A stretch of DNA of 7,342 nt from assembly GCA_903892365.1 (NCBI GenBank), contig CAITIF010000640.1, positions 1 to 7,342 of the forward strand, given 5' to 3'. The DNA comes from an uncultured Pirellula sp. GTDB taxonomy: Bacteria; Planctomycetota; Planctomycetia; Pirellulales; Pirellulaceae. Each line of letters starts with the position of its first letter. Within the stretch, counting starts at the first letter, position 1. The position numbers and the translations under genes are program-made. Under the pieces are notes generated by a model. It saw nothing but the letters and a program-made list of their open reading frames with translations. It did not search any database and was not told the origin of the DNA. Shown one piece after another: positions 5,003 to 7,342 of this stretch.

Positions 5003-7072
5003 TTACAAAAAGACGCGGCGGTTGAATACAATCCACTCAACAACCAGCATGGCCAATCCGACCAGTAAAATCCATCGCCAAGTTTCTTGCCTTGCTTGCA
5101 CCGTAGTTCCCGAGGCTGCGACTTTTTCATAGCCCATTTTCACGGTCTCTTCCGTCGCAAGATTGCTTTCCCTGGTTGAAAAAAGATTGACGCAAAAAGT
5201 TTCGATGGGTCTTTCCAGTCCGTCTGCAAAAACAGCGTATGGTCCAGGTTGATCCGTCTGAGTGAAAATAGAACGACTTTCATCTCCCCGCACGAGTTCA
5301 GATCTTGTGCCGTTAGGGAAGGCAACTTCAAAGTTCTTGAAACGGCTGGACAGTTGCAAACCGATGGGCCAGCCAGGTTGAACGGTTGGAGCCGAGGATT
5401 CTGTGATGCCTCCACCCAAAAATTCTACAGCGGAATAGACGAAAACTGGGAAGCTGGGTTTAATCCCCCAATTGGTGTTGTACTCAACTCCTTGGCCTGT
5501 CGCCTGAACGATGGAAAAGCCTAAGACTGCGTCTTGGAATGGGCCTCGCGATGCTATTCCAAACAAGGGACCAGCGTCACCGATCATCAAGATGTCTCCG
5601 GATTCGGGTGGCCTTACCGTTCGAGCTTCTACGATCCCAACCGATCCCATTTCTAAATACTGAGTCATTGGGTTGGAGCGATTCACGTCCAAGACAACAA
5701 CGGGCCCTTGTAGTTCGCCAAAGCCCCAATTGCTTTGAGGTTGGGTAGTGGCTTCAGCGGATGATTCCGGTTTCGTCTCGGTGGAGATAGCTTCCGTCGT
5801 TGTCGGTGCTACATTGGATTCGCTGGTGGGCTCCCGTGGTGGCAGGCTGCCGATGAAAAGAGTGTTGGATTGTGGCAATGCAACGGGGGAACATTGATCA
5901 AAAACAATCAAATCATAAATGGAGCTACTTGCTGATTCGAAGTACTTCGGATCGGTCAGAAAAGAGATTCCTTCGATTTGTAACGAGGCAATTTGTTGGA
6001 CTCTCGCTGTTTGCAATGCTGTTTCTAGGGCACTGTTGCCAGGCGTTACCAACAGGACGTTGATGGGTCTTTCCGGGCGGATCGCTGCATATGCGACGTT
6101 GTCTGCTGCTAGGCTATCCGCGTAGTCCAAGATTAATTTCAACTGCCCTTGCTCCAATTCGCTAAGCTCGAAAAGGAGCCCCGCTTCCGCATTGGGCTCA
6201 ATCGTAACCGTTGATGCGTCCAGCAGTTTTCCGTCCAATTCCATCGAAGCAGTAAAACTGACTTGGCTCGACCCGTGATTCATGATTCGTGCAAACGCTT
6301 CGAGCTGATTCTCTTTGTCTTCGCTTCGCTGAACGGCAAAACTAACGATGCCAACATTAGCCGTGGTCGTTTCGCCGATGGGGATGTATTTAATTTGCAG
6401 TTTCCCGATATCCAAGTCGCCCAGATCGCTAAATCCGCCATCGCTAAGTAGGTAAACGGTGGCGGGCACCGCATCTGCCACTTGGATGTCGGTCAGATCT
6501 TCGAAACTGGAGCGGCCTGGATTGGCAAGTCCAGCGGCCGCCCGTAAAGCTTCCGTTAGGTCGGTGTTGTGCATTGTTGGTTGAATGGAATCCAAGGAGC
6601 TAAGCAATTTGTTTCGCTCTTTGGTGAACCCTTGCCGCACATCGGCGCGGTCGGAAAAGGCGATCACCATACCAACATCGTCGGAAGAGGTTTCTTCGAT
6701 AAGTTCACGCACTCTTTTTTTTGCCGCATCTAACCGAGTGGGGTCCACATCGGTTGCTTGCATGCTGGCGGAATTGTCGACGATATAAATTCGGCGCTCG
6801 CCAACGCGATTTTGTCCGCTCCATCCAGGACGCAAACATGCAAGGATCAGAAGAGCTAGAAACAACAATTGCAGTAACAATAAGAGGTTCTTTCGCAGCC
6901 GTTGCCAAATGCTGTTCACATGCACATCCTCGACCGCTTTTCTCCAAAGCATAGTGCTTGGTACGGCGAGTTGCTTGCGTTTCAGTTTCAGAAAATAAAG
7001 ACTGAGAACTGCTGGTGGAATGGCCAGTAGAATCACCCACTGCCAAGGGCTGAGCGTGCTGATCCAGTTCAT
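5003..7072 (-). CDS. BatA-type membrane protein with von Willebrand factor A domain
   Basis: This 689-residue inner-membrane protein starts with a BatA/aerotolerance-regulator N-terminal domain: a membrane segment at about 11-29, the typical L-K-L-K-R-K ... V-P-S-T-M-L-W stretch (28-43), and a second Leu-rich membrane segment at about 62-80. A vWA domain follows (about 94-235). Its metal-binding MIDAS site looks complete: D99-N-S101-A-S103, T170, and D211 in L-L-S-D-G. Next come a beta-rich region (about 240-330), a region resembling a class I amidotransferase-type fold (about 331-540) interrupted by a Thr/Ser/Glu/Pro-rich stretch at 411-447, and a C-terminal membrane segment (about 667-684). 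The vWA domain should lie between membrane segments 2 and 3, in the periplasm by the usual model. Such proteins accompany MoxR ATPases and DUF58 proteins and are linked to stress tolerance or protein maturation; the target is unknown. The ATG overlaps the DUF58 stop as ATGA, and AGAGGA lies eight bases upstream, so the start is firm. Confidence 0.87.
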   Translation of the reverse strand: MNWISTLSPWQWVILLAIPPAVLSLYFLKLKRKQLAVPSTMLWRKAVEDVHVNSIWQRLRKNLLLLLQLLFLALLILACLRPGWSGQNRVGERRIYIVDNSASMQATDVDPTRLDAAKKRVRELIEETSSDDVGMVIAFSDRADVRQGFTKERNKLLSSLDSIQPTMHNTDLTEALRAAAGLANPGRSSFEDLTDIQVADAVPATVYLLSDGGFSDLGDLDIGKLQIKYIPIGETTTANVGIVSFAVQRSEDKENQLEAFARIMNHGSSQVSFTASMELDGKLLDASTVTIEPNAEAGLLFELSELEQGQLKLILDYADSLAADNVAYAAIRPERPINVLLVTPGNSALETALQTARVQQIASLQIEGISFLTDPKYFESASSSIYDLIVFDQCSPVALPQSNTLFIGSLPPREPTSESNVAPTTTEAISTETKPESSAEATTQPQSNWGFGELQGPVVVLDVNRSNPMTQYLEMGSVGIVEARTVRPPESGDILMIGDAGPLFGIASRGPFQDAVLGFSIVQATGQGVEYNTNWGIKPSFPVFVYSAVEFLGGGITESSAPTVQPGWPIGLQLSSRFKNFEVAFPNGTRSELVRGDESRSIFTQTDQPGPYAVFADGLERPIETFCVNLFSTRESNLATEETVKMGYEKVAASGTTVQARQETWRWILLVGLAMLVVEWIVFNRRVFL

Positions 7073-7342
7073 CGTACCAGTCCTCTGCCACGCAGATATT
7101 CGTTGACTAGATTCTCCGCCGGTTCATCGCTTCGAGCTGGTACATAGGCGATGGCTCGTTTATTACAAAAAGTCTTAGCATTCTCAATAAAACCGGCGAG
7201 AGCTTGCTGGTAACGGTTTAGGAGAGAGGCAGAAATAGAAACTTCCCGTTGGTCGCCATCTTCGCAATCGATCAGCTTCAGATCCCCTTGAACATTGGGT
7301 TCCAATTCTTCGGGGCTCAAAACGTGAATCAAAAAAACATCC
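7069..7342 (-). CDS. DUF58 family protein, C-terminal fragment (5' partial)
   Basis: The last 90 residues of a DUF58 protein are visible; the gene enters from the right edge, and its frame is open from base 7341 to the TGA at 7069-7071. The sequence shows the conserved C-terminal signature D-V-F-L-I-H-V-L-S-P-E-E-L-E-P, then G-D-L-K-L-I-D, E-V-S-I, an amphipathic helix with L-x-x-F-I-E-N, and A-R-S-D-E-P near the end. DUF58 proteins contain a vWA-like fold and are nearly always encoded next to a MoxR AAA+ ATPase, so moxR probably lies further right. The apparent TTG start at 7332 is internal. The stop overlaps the start of the BatA/vWA gene, which suggests translational coupling. Confidence 0.88.
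   Translation of the reverse strand, partial: DVFLIHVLSPEELEPNVQGDLKLIDCEDGDQREVSISASLLNRYQQALAGFIENAKTFCNKRAIAYVPARSDEPAENLVNEYLRGRGLVR
7081..7086 (-). promoter_or_regulatory. Ribosome binding site of the BatA/vWA gene, inside DUF58
   Basis: AGAGGA in the coding sense lies eight bases before the ATG at 7072, within the last codons of the DUF58 gene. Together with the ATGA overlap it supports this start and coupled translation. Confidence 0.6.

Noticed and set aside
6705..7091. Minus-strand 128-codon open frame at the start of the BatA/vWA gene
   Set aside because: It is another frame of the region that encodes the BatA membrane segments and MIDAS site, and the protein it would give has no recognisable features.

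Overview
The window most likely comes from a planctomycete (order Pirellulales is a reasonable guess). The evidence is a large secreted cadherin-repeat protein ending in a planctomycete-style type I dockerin, a MoxR-associated DUF58/BatA-type gene pair, and an OleC-type AMP-forming enzyme, at roughly balanced GC. This placement rests on protein style read by eye, not on a search.

Layout. Bases 1-2432 (+) are the 3' part of a very large secreted or surface protein built from non-identical cadherin-like and Ig-like modules, ending in a dockerin and a basic tail. Its start lies upstream of the window. Bases 2433-2587 are a convergent intergenic gap dominated by a long imperfect inverted repeat. 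Everything from 2588 to the right edge is on the minus strand and reads right to left as one probable operon: the C-terminal 90 residues of a DUF58 protein (7069-7342), a 689-residue membrane protein with a BatA N-terminal domain and a von Willebrand A domain (5003-7072, ATGA overlap with DUF58), a DUF2141 putative lipoprotein (4345-4959, 43 bases downstream), and an OleC-like beta-lactone synthetase / acyl-adenylating enzyme (2588-4279, 65 bases downstream).

How the genes may work together. DUF58 and BatA/vWA proteins normally accompany a MoxR AAA+ ATPase and are thought to act in envelope-associated protein maturation or stress tolerance; a moxR gene would be expected just beyond the right edge. 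The DUF2141 lipoprotein would sit on the outer face of a membrane. OleC would activate beta-hydroxy fatty acids in the head-to-head lipid/hydrocarbon pathway, but no oleA, oleB or oleD is visible here. Whether the last two genes share a function with the MoxR-type module or are only co-transcribed cannot be decided from the sequence.

Nothing here is clearly a new defence or mobile system. The most interesting points are the orphan oleC behind a MoxR-type module, an exact-period 19-base tandem repeat just before its GTG start, the long inverted repeat in the convergent gap, and a dockerin whose first calcium loop is degenerate. No tRNA, rRNA, CRISPR array, transposase or integrase was seen.
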